Positions 1 to 8,764 of a stretch of DNA of 64,000 nucleotides are shown here, piece by piece. The translations under genes and the position numbers were made by a program. How positions within the stretch are numbered: position 1 is the stretch's first letter; each line of letters opens with the position of its first letter. This DNA comes from Flavobacteriales bacterium (lineage in GTDB: Bacteria; Bacteroidota; Bacteroidia; Flavobacteriales_D; Parvicellaceae). The notes under the pieces are model-generated. The model was not told the DNA's origin and did not search any database. It was given only the letters and a program-made list of their open reading frames with translations. Location: NCBI GenBank assembly GCA_025210295.1, contig JAOASC010000045.1:1-64000 (forward strand), in the 5' to 3' direction.

Positions 1-44
1 AGTTAGGATAGAATAGAGAGCAAAGAATAAAGAAAAAGATTCAA

Positions 45-76
45 TCCATTATAGCATTGCATCATTAAATCATTAA
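45..76. repeat. period-8 CATT-core tandem repeat
   Basis: Four consecutive 8-base units keep CATT at positions 3-6 of each unit (CATT at 47, 55, 63 and 71). The last two units are identical, ATCATTAA. A related array in the same style lies at 152-183, and another at 38200-38223. Confidence 0.55.
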
Positions 77-80
77 TATA

Positions 81-123
81 GTCAGTTCGAGTTCCGACAA
101 AGGAGGAGTATCGAGAATTAGAC
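81..123. repeat. degenerate intergenic palindrome
   Basis: The left arm starts GTCAGTTCGAG at 81. The right arm runs TCGAGAATTAGAC at 111-123. Allowing small offsets, the arms are inverted copies sharing GTC, TTC and CGA blocks. The form resembles the CAGTTCGAG...CGAGAACTG intergenic repeats of flavobacteria. That resemblance is from memory, and this copy is decayed. Confidence 0.35.
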
Positions 124-151
124 GGCCTATTTAAACAGAATGCGCTATTAA

Positions 152-183
152 ATCATTCCATCATTACCACTTTGTATCATTAC
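152..183. repeat. period-8 CATT-core tandem repeat, second array
   Basis: Units ATCATTCC (152), ATCATTAC (160), a diverged unit (168) and ATCATTAC (176) stay in exact 8-base register. Together with the 45-76 array they bracket the palindrome at 81-123. Confidence 0.5.
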
Positions 184-254
184 ATATTAAATTCCATTGG
201 GGACTACCTTATAAAAAAAACACAATAACGTATTTATATCTCGAAAAAAAGAGT

Positions 255-262
255 TACATTTG
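255..262 (+). promoter_or_regulatory. rplU promoter -7 box
   Basis: TACATTTG matches the Bacteroidota -7 consensus TAnnTTTG. No clear TTTG lies 19 nt upstream, only an ATTTA run. The predicted leader to the rplU ATG at 328 is about 60 nt. Confidence 0.55.
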
Positions 263-327
263 CGTCCGCTTGTGTGAAAAAATGAACCCATAAGCGATAT
301 AAAGTATTAAAAATTAATAAATTAACT

Positions 328-966
328 ATGTACGCAATTGTAGAGATAGCAGGGCAACAATTTAAAGTAGAGAAAGATCAGCGTTTATTTGTTCATCAGC
401 TAAAAGGAGAAGCGGGAGATACAGTAGAGTTCTCAGATGTTTACCTTATAGAAGATAATGGAGCAGTAACTGTTGGCGCCCCAGCTGTAGAAGGAGCTTT
501 AGTGACAGCTAAGATCGAAGAGCACCTTAAAGGAGAAAAAGTAATCGTTTTCAAAAAGAAAAGAAGAAAAGGTTACAAAAAGAAAAACGGTCACCGTCAA
601 CGTTTAACTAAAATTACCATCGAAAGCATTGTAGCAAGTGGAGCAAAAAAAGCAGCTAAAAAAGCTGATGCAAAACCAGCTGCAAAGAAAGCTGCGCCAA
701 AGGCAAAGGCTGCTAAAGGAGATGATTTAACTAAAATTGAAGGAGTAGGACCAAAAATTGCTGAAGTATTAACAGCTGCTGGATTAGCTACATTTGCAGA
801 TGTTGCAAAATCTACACCAGAAGCAATTAAAGAAATTTTATCTGCTCATTCAAGATTAGCATCTAAAAACCCATCAACTTGGTGTCAGCAAGCTGAATTA
901 GCTGCTGAAGGAAAATGGGATGAGTTGAAAAAATGGCAAGACGAGCTTGACGGAGGAAAAGCTTAA
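328..966 (+). CDS. rplU: ribosomal protein L21 with C-terminal HhH extension
   Basis: This is the large-subunit protein bL21, which binds 23S rRNA. Residues 1 to about 105 are the normal L21 fold, opening [16 protein letters not shown] and including the basic stretch [16 protein letters not shown]. Standard L21 ends there at about 103 residues, but this one is 212. An Ala/Lys-rich linker (about 106-132) leads to a helix-hairpin-helix-like domain beginning [15 protein letters not shown] and ending in a Trp-rich acidic tail. Such tails occur on L21 of other Bacteroidota; their role is not known to me. rpmA follows after 36 nt and a shared terminator lies beyond it, so the two form an rplU-rpmA operon. 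Confidence 0.96.
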   Translation: MYAIVEIAGQQFKVEKDQRLFVHQLKGEAGDTVEFSDVYLIEDNGAVTVGAPAVEGALVTAKIEEHLKGEKVIVFKKKRRKGYKKKNGHRQRLTKITIESIVASGAKKAAKKADAKPAAKKAAPKAKAAKGDDLTKIEGVGPKIAEVLTAAGLATFADVAKSTPEAIKEILSAHSRLASKNPSTWCQQAELAAEGKWDELKKWQDELDGGKA

Positions 967-1002
967 GAAAACAAAATTAGAATTTAAAAAAGTTAGAGAA
1001 CC

Positions 1003-1269
1003 ATGGCACATAAGAAAGGAGTAGGTAGTTCGGATAACGGACGTGAGTCAGAATCAAAACGTTTAGGAGTTAAAATTTACGGTGGACAAGCTGCTATCGC
1101 TGGTAACATTATTGTTCGTCAAAGAGGAACTAAGCACAATCCAGGTGCAAATGTAGGAATGGGTAAAGACCATACTTTATTTGCTTTAACTGATGGTATT
1201 GTAAACTTCAAAAAGAAAAGAGGAAACAAGTCTTACGTTTCTGTAGAACCTTTTGGAGAAGAAGCTTAG
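1003..1269 (+). CDS. rpmA: ribosomal protein L27
   Basis: The gene encodes bL27 of the large ribosomal subunit, whose N-terminal arm reaches the peptidyl-transferase centre. The 88-residue length and the opening [16 protein letters not shown] are typical of the family. No cleavable N-terminal extension of the Firmicutes type is present. It lies 36 nt after rplU and is followed by a strong hairpin terminator. Confidence 0.98.
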   Translation: MAHKKGVGSSDNGRESESKRLGVKIYGGQAAIAGNIIVRQRGTKHNPGANVGMGKDHTLFALTDGIVNFKKKRGNKSYVSVEPFGEEA

Positions 1270-1295
1270 TCAATTTTAAGTTGATATATATTTAG

Positions 1296-1330
1296 AAGCC
1301 TTACTGAATTTTCAGTAAGGCTTTTTTTTT
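1296..1330 (+). terminator. intrinsic terminator of rplU-rpmA
   Basis: A perfect 13-bp stem, AAGCCTTACTGAA at 1296-1308 pairing with 1311-1323, has a two-base loop and runs into a T tract to 1330. Confidence 0.93.
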
Positions 1331-1650
1331 ACTTACAAGTAAGTAATGCTAGTTAGTTTTTTGCGTTTTAGAACTTTTAAATAGAGGTGTCTCCAGTTGG
1401 TCATGGGAGATGTTAGGAGAATGTATTAAAAGTGTTTTGAAGCAATAGATTTCCTACAGAGGCTATAGGTATTGAAGCGTGATTGCTAGTGGGGTAAAAA
1501 TAGAAGTAAAAAGGAAAGAAAGTTTCTTTTATTTTGAACGATACAGAATAGTTTATTTGCTATTTAAATAAGGTAGACTATGGAGTGTGCGAATAGGTTG
1601 TTCTGAGTTGCTGACAGAATTTAATAAGAGTATGTAAAATAAAGAGCATA
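1331..1650. other. gene-free stretch between rpmA and the minus-strand OMP gene
   Basis: No credible gene is seen. A small inverted repeat, TTACTTA/TAAGTAA with a CAAG loop at 1329-1346, directly follows the rpmA terminator. The rest looks like non-coding sequence without recognised RNA structure. Confidence 0.5.
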
Positions 1651-1652
1651 AA

Positions 1653-1679
1653 AAAAGCCAACTCATAGAGTTGGCTTTT
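1653..1679 (-). terminator. intrinsic terminator of the OMP gene
   Basis: The 12-bp stem AAAAGCCAACTC/GAGTTGGCTTTT has an ATA loop, and its T tract lies on the minus strand. It is 21 nt past the stop of the minus-strand gene. Confidence 0.9.
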
Positions 1680-1700
1680 AATGTCTGTTATAACTTCTGA

Positions 1701-2549
1701 TTAGAAGTGGAACATTAATCTAATTGCACCACCTAAGTTATCAGTATCAATTCCAAAAGAAGAACTTTTTCCTGTTGTAGTTGTAATTTGGTGAGTTGTG
1801 TTAACTGTTGCGTTAGCTCCGTCTAAACCGTATACTTCAGTTACAGTTTCTCCACCACCAGTACTTGTAAGGCTTAATCCCCATCCGTACTCAGCAGCAA
1901 CAGAAATTTTAGGAGCAAAGAAATACTCAGCACCAATAAATCCTCTTACACCAAATCCGAAAGTTGCACCAGCTTTAGAAGATAAAATTCTGTTGTTAAC
2001 AGCAGCACCTCTAGCAATTCCAATAGAATCTAAAGTTGCACCATATTCACTCTTAACGTTTGGAGTTGTTCCTCCTAAAGTGATTAAAGCTTCACCACCA
2101 TAGTATCCTTGTAATCTATTGTGTCCTCTTCTTTTTTCGATACCAGCACCAATAACGATAGCACTTCCACTTTGCTTATGAACGTCAGTTACATAAGAAG
2201 GAGCAGAGTTAATTGTGTTAGTGTCAGTTTGAACATTGTTAGTTCCTGACATTGTCATTAATCTTAAAGATCCTCTGAAAGCAGTGTTTTCATCTTTAAA
2301 GTACTTTCCGTAGATAGCGTTAGATGAGTTAGGAGTTTGGTTAACAAACGCTGAGTTAAAAGAGTTAGCTGTAGAACCATTAAACATGTTTCCTACATAG
2401 TTGAATAATGGGTTGGCATTAAATCCAAGCCCCCAATCTCCAGCTTGAGGAGTAACAACTAAATCGTTAGCATCTTTGATCTCAGTTGTTTGTGCAAATG
2501 TAACAGAACCTGCAAAAAGTGCTGCTACGAAAAATAAATTCTTTTTCAT
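1701..2549 (-). CDS. outer-membrane beta-barrel protein
   Basis: A Sec signal peptide (MKKNLFFVAALFAGSVTFAQ) precedes a 260-residue mature protein rich in alternating polar and aromatic residues. The C terminus AIRLMFHF, with a final Phe, is typical of BAM substrates. Glycine-rich strands such as AGATFGFGVRGFIGAEYFF support a small barrel of 8 to 10 strands. I do not recognise the exact family and no substrate can be inferred. It is monocistronic, with its own TACATTTG promoter box and terminator. Alanine and threonine codon use looks like that of a highly expressed gene, so it may be a major porin-like protein, but that is inference. Confidence 0.8.
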   Translation of the reverse strand: MKKNLFFVAALFAGSVTFAQTTEIKDANDLVVTPQAGDWGLGFNANPLFNYVGNMFNGSTANSFNSAFVNQTPNSSNAIYGKYFKDENTAFRGSLRLMTMSGTNNVQTDTNTINSAPSYVTDVHKQSGSAIVIGAGIEKRRGHNRLQGYYGGEALITLGGTTPNVKSEYGATLDSIGIARGAAVNNRILSSKAGATFGFGVRGFIGAEYFFAPKISVAAEYGWGLSLTSTGGGETVTEVYGLDGANATVNTTHQITTTTGKSSSFGIDTDNLGGAIRLMFHF

Positions 2550-2580
2550 AATTGTTTAATATTGTTTATTAATTACGGTA

Positions 2581-2588
2581 CAAATGTA
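2581..2588 (-). promoter_or_regulatory. -7 box of the OMP gene
   Basis: On the minus strand the sequence is TACATTTG, a full match to TAnnTTTG, 31 nt upstream of the ATG. No clear -33 TTTG was found at the usual distance. Confidence 0.5.
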
Positions 2589-2663
2589 GTATAGATTTTG
2601 TAATTAAAAACTAAATTTTATCATATTGTAAACATAACTTTGTTAAAACCTTGTTATTTATTT

Positions 2664-2694
2664 TTTGTAAATCCTAGTGATTTAAGTAAATTTG
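2664..2694 (+). promoter_or_regulatory. promoter of the BatA-like gene, near-leaderless
   Basis: TTTG at 2664-2667 is followed by exactly 19 nt and TAAATTTG at 2687-2694, a full Bacteroidota promoter. Only 7 nt separate the box from the ATG at 2702. Transcription should therefore start within about 4 nt of the start codon. Confidence 0.75.
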
Positions 2695-2701
2695 TTCAAC
2701 T

Positions 2702-4747
2702 ATGAAATTGTTGTATCCAGAGTTTTTATGGGGCTTGTTAGCTATTATTCTTCCTATAATTATTCACCTGTTTAACTTTAAGAAATTTAAAAAAGAATAT
2801 TTTTCTAATGTTAACATATTAAAGGAGGTTAAGTTAGAAACTCAACATAGATCTCAGCTAAAACATCTTTTGATATTGGCTACTCGTATTGGTGCAATAG
2901 CCCTTTTAGTTTTAGCCTTTTGTCAACCTTATTTTGAGTCGGGTCAAAATATAGCAGCAATCAAGAATACTATAGGTATATATATAGATAATTCATTGAG
3001 TATGGATTCCAAGAAGAATGAATCTTATTTAATAGATGAAGCTAAAGATGCCGCAGTTAAACTTGTTGAGTCTTATAGTCCTACAGATCAATATCAATTG
3101 TTAACGAATGATTTTGAGGGGAAGCATCAACGTATCGTTAATCAGGAAGAAGCAATAGAGCTTATTGAGGAAATTGAAATTTCTTCATCAAATAAAACAC
3201 TTAAGGAGTTATATATAAGGCAGAGTGATTTGATGAAAAATCAAAAAAATAACAAGACTACATATTGGCTGTCTGACTTTTCTCGAAATAATTTTGATAT
3301 TACAACTGCAGAGTTAGATTCAACAATGAAAGTTAATGTTGTACCATTTCAACAAGAGTTAAATGAGAATGTTTATATCGACAGTGTATGGTTTGAATCG
3401 CCTTTGAGACAAATTAATCAAGAGGAAGAATTGTTTGTTAGGGTTGTTAACAGTTCAGAAAATGAAATAGGAGTGAAGCTGAACTTAAAAATAAACAATG
3501 AAATAAAAAGTATTGTCAATGAAAAGCTTGCTCCACAAGCTACAAAAGTTACACAATTAAATTACGCTATTCAGATTAAAGGCTTACAATTCGGAGAGGT
3601 TTACCTTTCTGATTATCCTAATCCGAACCTAACGTTTGATGACCGATTTTTCTTTACGTATAATATTAAGGAAAAATCGAAAGTACTCCATATAAAAGAA
3701 AGTGAAAGAGGAAATTTTAATCCTGTAGAAACAGTCTTTCAGGGTGATCAAAATTTTGAAATGACCACCAATACACTTTCTGAAGTTGATTATGCTTCGC
3801 TAACTGTTTATGATTTGGTGATTATAGAAAATCTAAGCAATTTTTCTAATGGACTACAGTTGGAGTTGAAAAAGTTTATAGAGCATGGAGGAAGTTTGTT
3901 AATCATTCCAGATGCCACCATAAATAGAGAGAGTTATAATGCTTTTTTTGCAGCTATAGATGCTGGATATTTAGCCGACAAAGAGCAAAAACCTGTAAGA
4001 ATAGGAACAGTTAATCAGGCAGATAAGTTTTATGATAACGTGTTTGATAAAGTAGATGGGAAGATCGATTTACCAATAGTTGATAATTATTACCCTTTAA
4101 GTTATAAAACAAAAGTAGCTTCTAAAGTATTGTTGAAACTAAGTAATGATGTTCCTTTCTTTTCATATCTAGAAGTAGGTAAAGGGAAATGTTATTTTCT
4201 TGCAGCTCCACTTGAAAACAGTTCATTTATTGAGCATGCACTTTTTGTTCCGACAATATTGAAAGTAGCAGAAAATAGTCAACTAAATTTTGCATTGTAT
4301 CACACTATCGGAGAAAAAGGGCTGTTGAATGTTGCAAATACAATCAAAGAGGGGAACTTGTTTATTCGAGAAGAAAAAAGCGACTATGAATTCATTCCAG
4401 AGTATATTCAGTTAAATAATGCGATAGCGTTGGATGTTCATGATAAAATACAGGAGGCAGGTCATTATAATTTGATAAGTAATCAGCAGTCAGTAATGCC
4501 ACTGGCATACAACCATAATCGTTCGGAATCGGTAGTTGATTATTATAATTCAGAAAAAATTATGGCAACACTAGAAAAGAAAGGATGGACCAAATGGTTT
4601 ACAGTTTTTAAAACCAATAAGAATGGTCAAGAACAAGCGATTACAACAAGCATTGAAAAAGTTAAATATTGGAAGTATTTTGTTTTAGGAGCCTTATTTT
4701 TATTGTTACTGGAAATAGTGTTAATTCGATTCTTCAGAGTTAAATAA
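2702..4747 (+). CDS. BatA-domain inner-membrane protein with VWA-like region
   Basis: The N terminus is the BatA (aerotolerance regulator N-terminal) domain. It has a first membrane helix around residues 8-24, the motif IHLFNFKKFKKEYFSNVNIL and a second helix around 55-75. A large periplasmic part follows. It starts with a VWA-like segment carrying DxSxS (D96, S98, S100) and later has a glutamine-amidotransferase-like region (LKKFIEHGGSLLIIPD). A C-terminal helix (about 656-677) ends in Arg/Lys. Proteins of this form are common single-copy genes in Bacteroidetes but their role is not settled. It stands apart from any moxR/batD genes here. It has its own strong promoter. Confidence 0.85.
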   Translation: MKLLYPEFLWGLLAIILPIIIHLFNFKKFKKEYFSNVNILKEVKLETQHRSQLKHLLILATRIGAIALLVLAFCQPYFESGQNIAAIKNTIGIYIDNSLSMDSKKNESYLIDEAKDAAVKLVESYSPTDQYQLLTNDFEGKHQRIVNQEEAIELIEEIEISSSNKTLKELYIRQSDLMKNQKNNKTTYWLSDFSRNNFDITTAELDSTMKVNVVPFQQELNENVYIDSVWFESPLRQINQEEELFVRVVNSSENEIGVKLNLKINNEIKSIVNEKLAPQATKVTQLNYAIQIKGLQFGEVYLSDYPNPNLTFDDRFFFTYNIKEKSKVLHIKESERGNFNPVETVFQGDQNFEMTTNTLSEVDYASLTVYDLVIIENLSNFSNGLQLELKKFIEHGGSLLIIPDATINRESYNAFFAAIDAGYLADKEQKPVRIGTVNQADKFYDNVFDKVDGKIDLPIVDNYYPLSYKTKVASKVLLKLSNDVPFFSYLEVGKGKCYFLAAPLENSSFIEHALFVPTILKVAENSQLNFALYHTIGEKGLLNVANTIKEGNLFIREEKSDYEFIPEYIQLNNAIALDVHDKIQEAGHYNLISNQQSVMPLAYNHNRSESVVDYYNSEKIMATLEKKGWTKWFTVFKTNKNGQEQAITTSIEKVKYWKYFVLGALFLLLLEIVLIRFFRVK

Positions 4748-4889
4748 GAGATTATAAGAACAGAAGTACCGTTTAAATCATTGGGCAAATACAAAAAAAA
4801 GGTTAAAATCTTTAATTTCTCCATTAAATTTAAGACATTCGCATGCTTGTATCAGAATTACTTGAATTCCAGTACAAACTAGAAGAATT

Positions 4890-5639
4890 ATGAGTGTAAA
4901 AGACCAAATAATTGAGGGGAAAATACCGAAGCATGTTGCCATTATTATGGATGGTAATGGAAGATGGGCCCAAGAACAGGGAGAAGAAAGAGTTTTTGGT
5001 CACATAAGTGGTGTTCATTCTGTCAGAGAATCATTGAAAGCAGCAGCAGCAATTGGAGTTCAATACCTAACACTTTATACTTTTAGTACAGAAAATTGGA
5101 ATCGACCTAAAGAAGAAGTTGATGCGCTGATGGATTTGTTGGTTAGGACTATAGCAGGAGAAGTCGATTCCCTTAATGAAAATGGCGTCAAACTCGAAAC
5201 TATAGGAGATATTAGCTCACTGCCTGAGGGATGTTTAGAAGCATTGAATGCAGCTAAAGAAAGAACAAAGAGCAATAATAAAGTAACATTAATTTTAGCT
5301 TTAAGCTACAGCTCTAGAGTTGAAATTGAAAAGGCTGTTAAGCGCATAGCCACTGATGCTGTAGAAAAAAAGATTGAACTCAATGAAATAAATGAAGAAT
5401 TAATCAGTTCTTATCTCAACACAGCAAGGTATCCAGATCCTGATTTGTTAGTTCGAACAAGTGGAGAGGAAAGAATTAGTAATTTCTTGCTGTGGCAAAT
5501 AGCTTATAGTGAATTGTATTTTACCAATACACTTTGGCCAGATTTTAAAGAGGAAGATTTTTTTAAAGCCATATTAGATTATCAACAAAGAGAAAGAAGG
5601 TTTGGTAAGACAAGTGCTCAAATCATAGAGAATGAATAG
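4890..5639 (+). CDS. uppS: isoprenyl transferase (undecaprenyl diphosphate synthase)
   Basis: This cis-prenyltransferase condenses isopentenyl diphosphate onto farnesyl diphosphate to make the C55 carrier for peptidoglycan and surface glycans. The family signature IIMDGNGRWA gives catalytic Asp21. Downstream come RTSGEERISNFLLWQIAYSELYF-type motifs, split here by position around residues 189-212. At 249 residues the length is normal. Its last 8 nt overlap the bamA start, so the two are probably translated together. The 142-nt gap upstream shows no clear promoter. Confidence 0.96.
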   Translation: MSVKDQIIEGKIPKHVAIIMDGNGRWAQEQGEERVFGHISGVHSVRESLKAAAAIGVQYLTLYTFSTENWNRPKEEVDALMDLLVRTIAGEVDSLNENGVKLETIGDISSLPEGCLEALNAAKERTKSNNKVTLILALSYSSRVEIEKAVKRIATDAVEKKIELNEINEELISSYLNTARYPDPDLLVRTSGEERISNFLLWQIAYSELYFTNTLWPDFKEEDFFKAILDYQQRERRFGKTSAQIIENE

Positions 5640-8208
5640 TAGATTAATTCAAATATACAGTACTGTAATTATTTTGTTTAGTGTTTTTGTTTCGGCTATC
5701 GGACAGTCGAAAACAGTAGATTACCTATCACCTAAGGAATACATTATTGCTGGTATTGTAGTAGATGGGATCCGAAATTTGGATCACAATCAAATTATTT
5801 CTAAATCAGGGTTGATTAGAGGGAATAAAATTCAAATCCCAGGAGATGATATTTCTCAAGCGATTCAAAAATTATGGAAAGAAAAACTGTTTTCTGATAT
5901 TCAGATTTTTGTTGAGAAAACACAAGGGCAAAATGCCTTTTTAGTCATTAAATTAGAGGAGCGTTCTCGATTATCTCGTTATAGTTTTAAAGGAATATCA
6001 AAATCACATGCAGATGATTTAAGAGAGAATATAGACCTATATGCAGGGAAGTTAGTGACAGAAGACGAGATTTACCGTATTAAACAAATTAGTAGAGGTT
6101 TTTATATTGAAAAAGGATATTTAAGACCAGAAGTAAAAGTCATTACTAAGCCAGATACATTAGTGAATAATAGTGTCATGATGAAAATTATGATTGATAA
6201 GGGAGAGCGTTTTCGTATCAATGAAATAACTTTTGAAGGAAATAATAACCTAAAAGCTTCTAAGTTGAAGCGTCAAATGAAAAAAACCAAAGAGAAAAAA
6301 TGGTGGAAGATTTTTTGGCGTTCAAAGTATATATCATCACTCTATAAAGCAGATAAGAAAAATATCCTAGCAAAATATAGAGATAATGCATATAGAGATG
6401 CAGAAATTACTTTTGACACGATTTATGATTATGATGAAAAAAATATCAATATCGACATCAAGATTAACGAAGGAAATAAATATTATATCCGTTCAATTGA
6501 TTGGACTGGTAACCTTAAGTATCGTTCAGGATTTTTAGATACGATACTAGGAATAAAACCTGGAGATGAGTACAACCAGTCTGTATTGGATGCACGTCTA
6601 TATATGAATCCTGGAGGAACAGATGTTAGCTCGTTATATATGGATGATGGATATCTATTTTTCCAAATTACACCAATTGAAAAAAACGTAGAAAACGATT
6701 CAGTTGATTTGGAGTTTAGAATATATGAAGGAAAGCAAGCACGAATTAAAAACATCACAGTAACAGGAAATACCAAAACAAGTGACCATGTGATTATTCG
6801 AGATTTGTACACCAAACCTGGTGATTTGTTTAGTCGTGATGCGGTAATTCGTTCACAAAGAGAGTTGTCTCAAAAAGGTTATTTTGATCCTGAACAATTA
6901 AATGTAAACCCTAAACCAAATCCAGCTGACGGAACAGTAGATATCGAATATGTGGTAGCAGAAAAACCAAGTGATCAAATAGAATTGTCAGGCGGTTGGG
7001 GAGCTGGACAATTGGTAGGAACTTTAGGGGTTTCATTCAATAATTTTGCATTAAGGAATACATTCAAAAAAGGAGCCTGGAATCCACTACCAGCTGGAGA
7101 TGGACAACGTTTAAGTATTAGAGCTCAGTCTAATGGATTTCAATTCCAATCGTATAACATTTCATTTACAGAACCTTGGTTAGGAGGGAAGAAGCCTAAC
7201 GCATTAAGTGTCTCAGCTTACCACTCTGTGCAAGCCTATGATAGAAAGTATGTGCAAGGATCGGATGGAAGAGCATTAAAAGATGCTGATGGAAATAAAA
7301 TTCTAACAGCTAATCGAAGAATTCTTAAAATGACAGGAGCTTCTATTGGATTAGGGAGAAGATTAACTTGGCCAGATGATTATTTCTCTGTATATCATGA
7401 ACTAGGGTATCAATATTTTGACTTAAATAACTTTAGTAATGTCTTCTCTTTTAGTGATGGATATGTCAATAACTTTTTCTATCAATTCTCGTTAAGTAGA
7501 AGTTCTATCGATCAACCCTTGTATCCAAGAACAGGAGCTTCATTTAAGTTTAGTGCAAAAATTACACCTCCATATTCATTGTTAGGGGAGGACAAAGATT
7601 ATGCTGAGTTAAATGATCAAGATAAATACAGGTGGATAGAATATAATAAGTTTAAGTTTACATCGTCTTGGTTTACCCCATTGTCGAAAGACAAAAAGTT
7701 AGTTTTAAATGCAAGAATGGGATTCGGATTCCTAAATGGATGGAATAAAGAAATAGGAGCACCTCCTTTCGAACGTTTTTATCTAGGAGGAAGTGGTTTA
7801 ACAGGATTTACGTTAGCAGCTCAAGAGATTATCGCCCTAAGAGGGTATGATGATAAAACGATTTCACCAACTTTTGGAGGTAGTATTATTAGTAAGTATA
7901 CATTAGAGTTACGTTATCCAGTATCGTTAAACCCACAAGCAACAATTTATGTTTTAGGGTTTACTGAAGCTGGTAATACTTGGAATGATTATAAAAAATA
8001 CAATCCTTTCACTGTGAAACGTTCAGCAGGTTTGGGAGTAAGAATATTTTTACCAATGTTTGGTTTAATGGGATTAGACTATGGTTGGGGATTCGATCAA
8101 TTAGATTCTGGGGCAAGTGGCGAAGCAGTCCACAATGCAGAATTACAAGCCAAAGGATATAGAGGACAATTCCACTTTACAATTGGAGCCAATTTGGGAG
8201 AACTATAA
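5632..8208 (+). CDS. bamA: outer-membrane protein assembly factor BamA
   Basis: This is the core of the BAM machine that folds beta-barrels into the outer membrane. After a signal peptide (ending near VSAIGQ, residue 25), several POTRA repeats span about residues 35-440, recognisable by recurring G-N-x-K and FxGN segments (ITFEGNNNLKASKL, ITVTGNTKTSDHVI). The Omp85 barrel fills the C-terminal half, with the late-strand motifs LELRYPVSLNP and GFTEAGNTW. At 858 residues it is within the Bacteroidota range. It overlaps uppS by 8 nt and is followed 25 nt later by two Skp-like chaperone genes, the classic outer-membrane biogenesis order. Confidence 0.95.
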   Translation: MNSRLIQIYSTVIILFSVFVSAIGQSKTVDYLSPKEYIIAGIVVDGIRNLDHNQIISKSGLIRGNKIQIPGDDISQAIQKLWKEKLFSDIQIFVEKTQGQNAFLVIKLEERSRLSRYSFKGISKSHADDLRENIDLYAGKLVTEDEIYRIKQISRGFYIEKGYLRPEVKVITKPDTLVNNSVMMKIMIDKGERFRINEITFEGNNNLKASKLKRQMKKTKEKKWWKIFWRSKYISSLYKADKKNILAKYRDNAYRDAEITFDTIYDYDEKNINIDIKINEGNKYYIRSIDWTGNLKYRSGFLDTILGIKPGDEYNQSVLDARLYMNPGGTDVSSLYMDDGYLFFQITPIEKNVENDSVDLEFRIYEGKQARIKNITVTGNTKTSDHVIIRDLYTKPGDLFSRDAVIRSQRELSQKGYFDPEQLNVNPKPNPADGTVDIEYVVAEKPSDQIELSGGWGAGQLVGTLGVSFNNFALRNTFKKGAWNPLPAGDGQRLSIRAQSNGFQFQSYNISFTEPWLGGKKPNALSVSAYHSVQAYDRKYVQGSDGRALKDADGNKILTANRRILKMTGASIGLGRRLTWPDDYFSVYHELGYQYFDLNNFSNVFSFSDGYVNNFFYQFSLSRSSIDQPLYPRTGASFKFSAKITPPYSLLGEDKDYAELNDQDKYRWIEYNKFKFTSSWFTPLSKDKKLVLNARMGFGFLNGWNKEIGAPPFERFYLGGSGLTGFTLAAQEIIALRGYDDKTISPTFGGSIISKYTLELRYPVSLNPQATIYVLGFTEAGNTWNDYKKYNPFTVKRSAGLGVRIFLPMFGLMGLDYGWGFDQLDSGASGEAVHNAELQAKGYRGQFHFTIGANLGEL

Positions 8209-8233
8209 GTCATAAAATTAAAAGGAACTTCAA

Positions 8234-8752
8234 ATGAATAATTTAAAAAAGATAATTTTGGCATCATTTTTTCTATTAGGAATAATAGGAAGCTCAGTTG
8301 CTCAGAAATATGCATTCGTTGATACGAAATATATATTAGATAACATGCCATCTTACACTGAGGCTCAGAAAAAATTAGATGATGTGGCTGAAAAGTGGCA
8401 AAAAGAAATTGAGCAGAAGCTAAAAGAAATAGATGAAAAAAATAAAAAATTACAACAAGAATTAATATTATTGCCAGCTGATGAAAAAAATAAAAAAATA
8501 GCTGAAATAAAAGAACTAGAAGAAGCTGTTAAAGCATTGCAAAAAAAGCGTTTTGGAGTAAACGGAGATTTGTTTAAAAAGCGTAAAGAATTAATCGAAC
8601 CTATCCAAGATGAAATCTACAAAGCAATTAAAGCTTTAGCGAAAGAAAAAGGTTATGATTTTATAATGGATAAAGGAACAAATTCAAATATTTTGTTCAC
8701 CAATCCTAAATATGATAAGAGCGAACAAGTATTAAGGAAAATAAAACAATAA
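8234..8752 (+). CDS. OmpH/Skp-family periplasmic chaperone 1
   Basis: A signal peptide (MNNLKKIILASFFLLGIIGSSVAQ) precedes the OmpH start YAFVDTKYILDNMPSY. A long charged coiled coil follows (about residues 45-130), then the closing segment ALAKEKGYDFIMDKG. Skp-type trimers hold unfolded outer-membrane proteins in the periplasm and pass them to BAM, which fits the position directly after bamA. At 172 residues it is of standard size. It is a paralogue of the next gene, with stronger Lys/Glu content. Confidence 0.92.
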   Translation: MNNLKKIILASFFLLGIIGSSVAQKYAFVDTKYILDNMPSYTEAQKKLDDVAEKWQKEIEQKLKEIDEKNKKLQQELILLPADEKNKKIAEIKELEEAVKALQKKRFGVNGDLFKKRKELIEPIQDEIYKAIKALAKEKGYDFIMDKGTNSNILFTNPKYDKSEQVLRKIKQ

Positions 8753-8764
8753 AAACAAAAAAGG

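Larger units (their letters stand above)
1..327. other. gene-free left flank
   Basis: No open reading frame of coding character is visible. The stretch holds period-8 CATT-core repeats at 45-76 and 152-183, a decayed palindrome at 81-123, and the rplU promoter at its right end. The first bases may follow a gene that lies outside the window. Confidence 0.6.

Noticed and set aside
45-183. possible CRISPR-like or short tandem array
   Set aside because: Units are 8 bases with no spacers and no cas genes nearby; this is a microsatellite-type repeat.
1798-2103. plus-strand reading frame inside the OMP gene
   Set aside because: It mirrors the real minus-strand gene, which has a signal peptide, promoter and terminator; the plus-strand frame has none of these.
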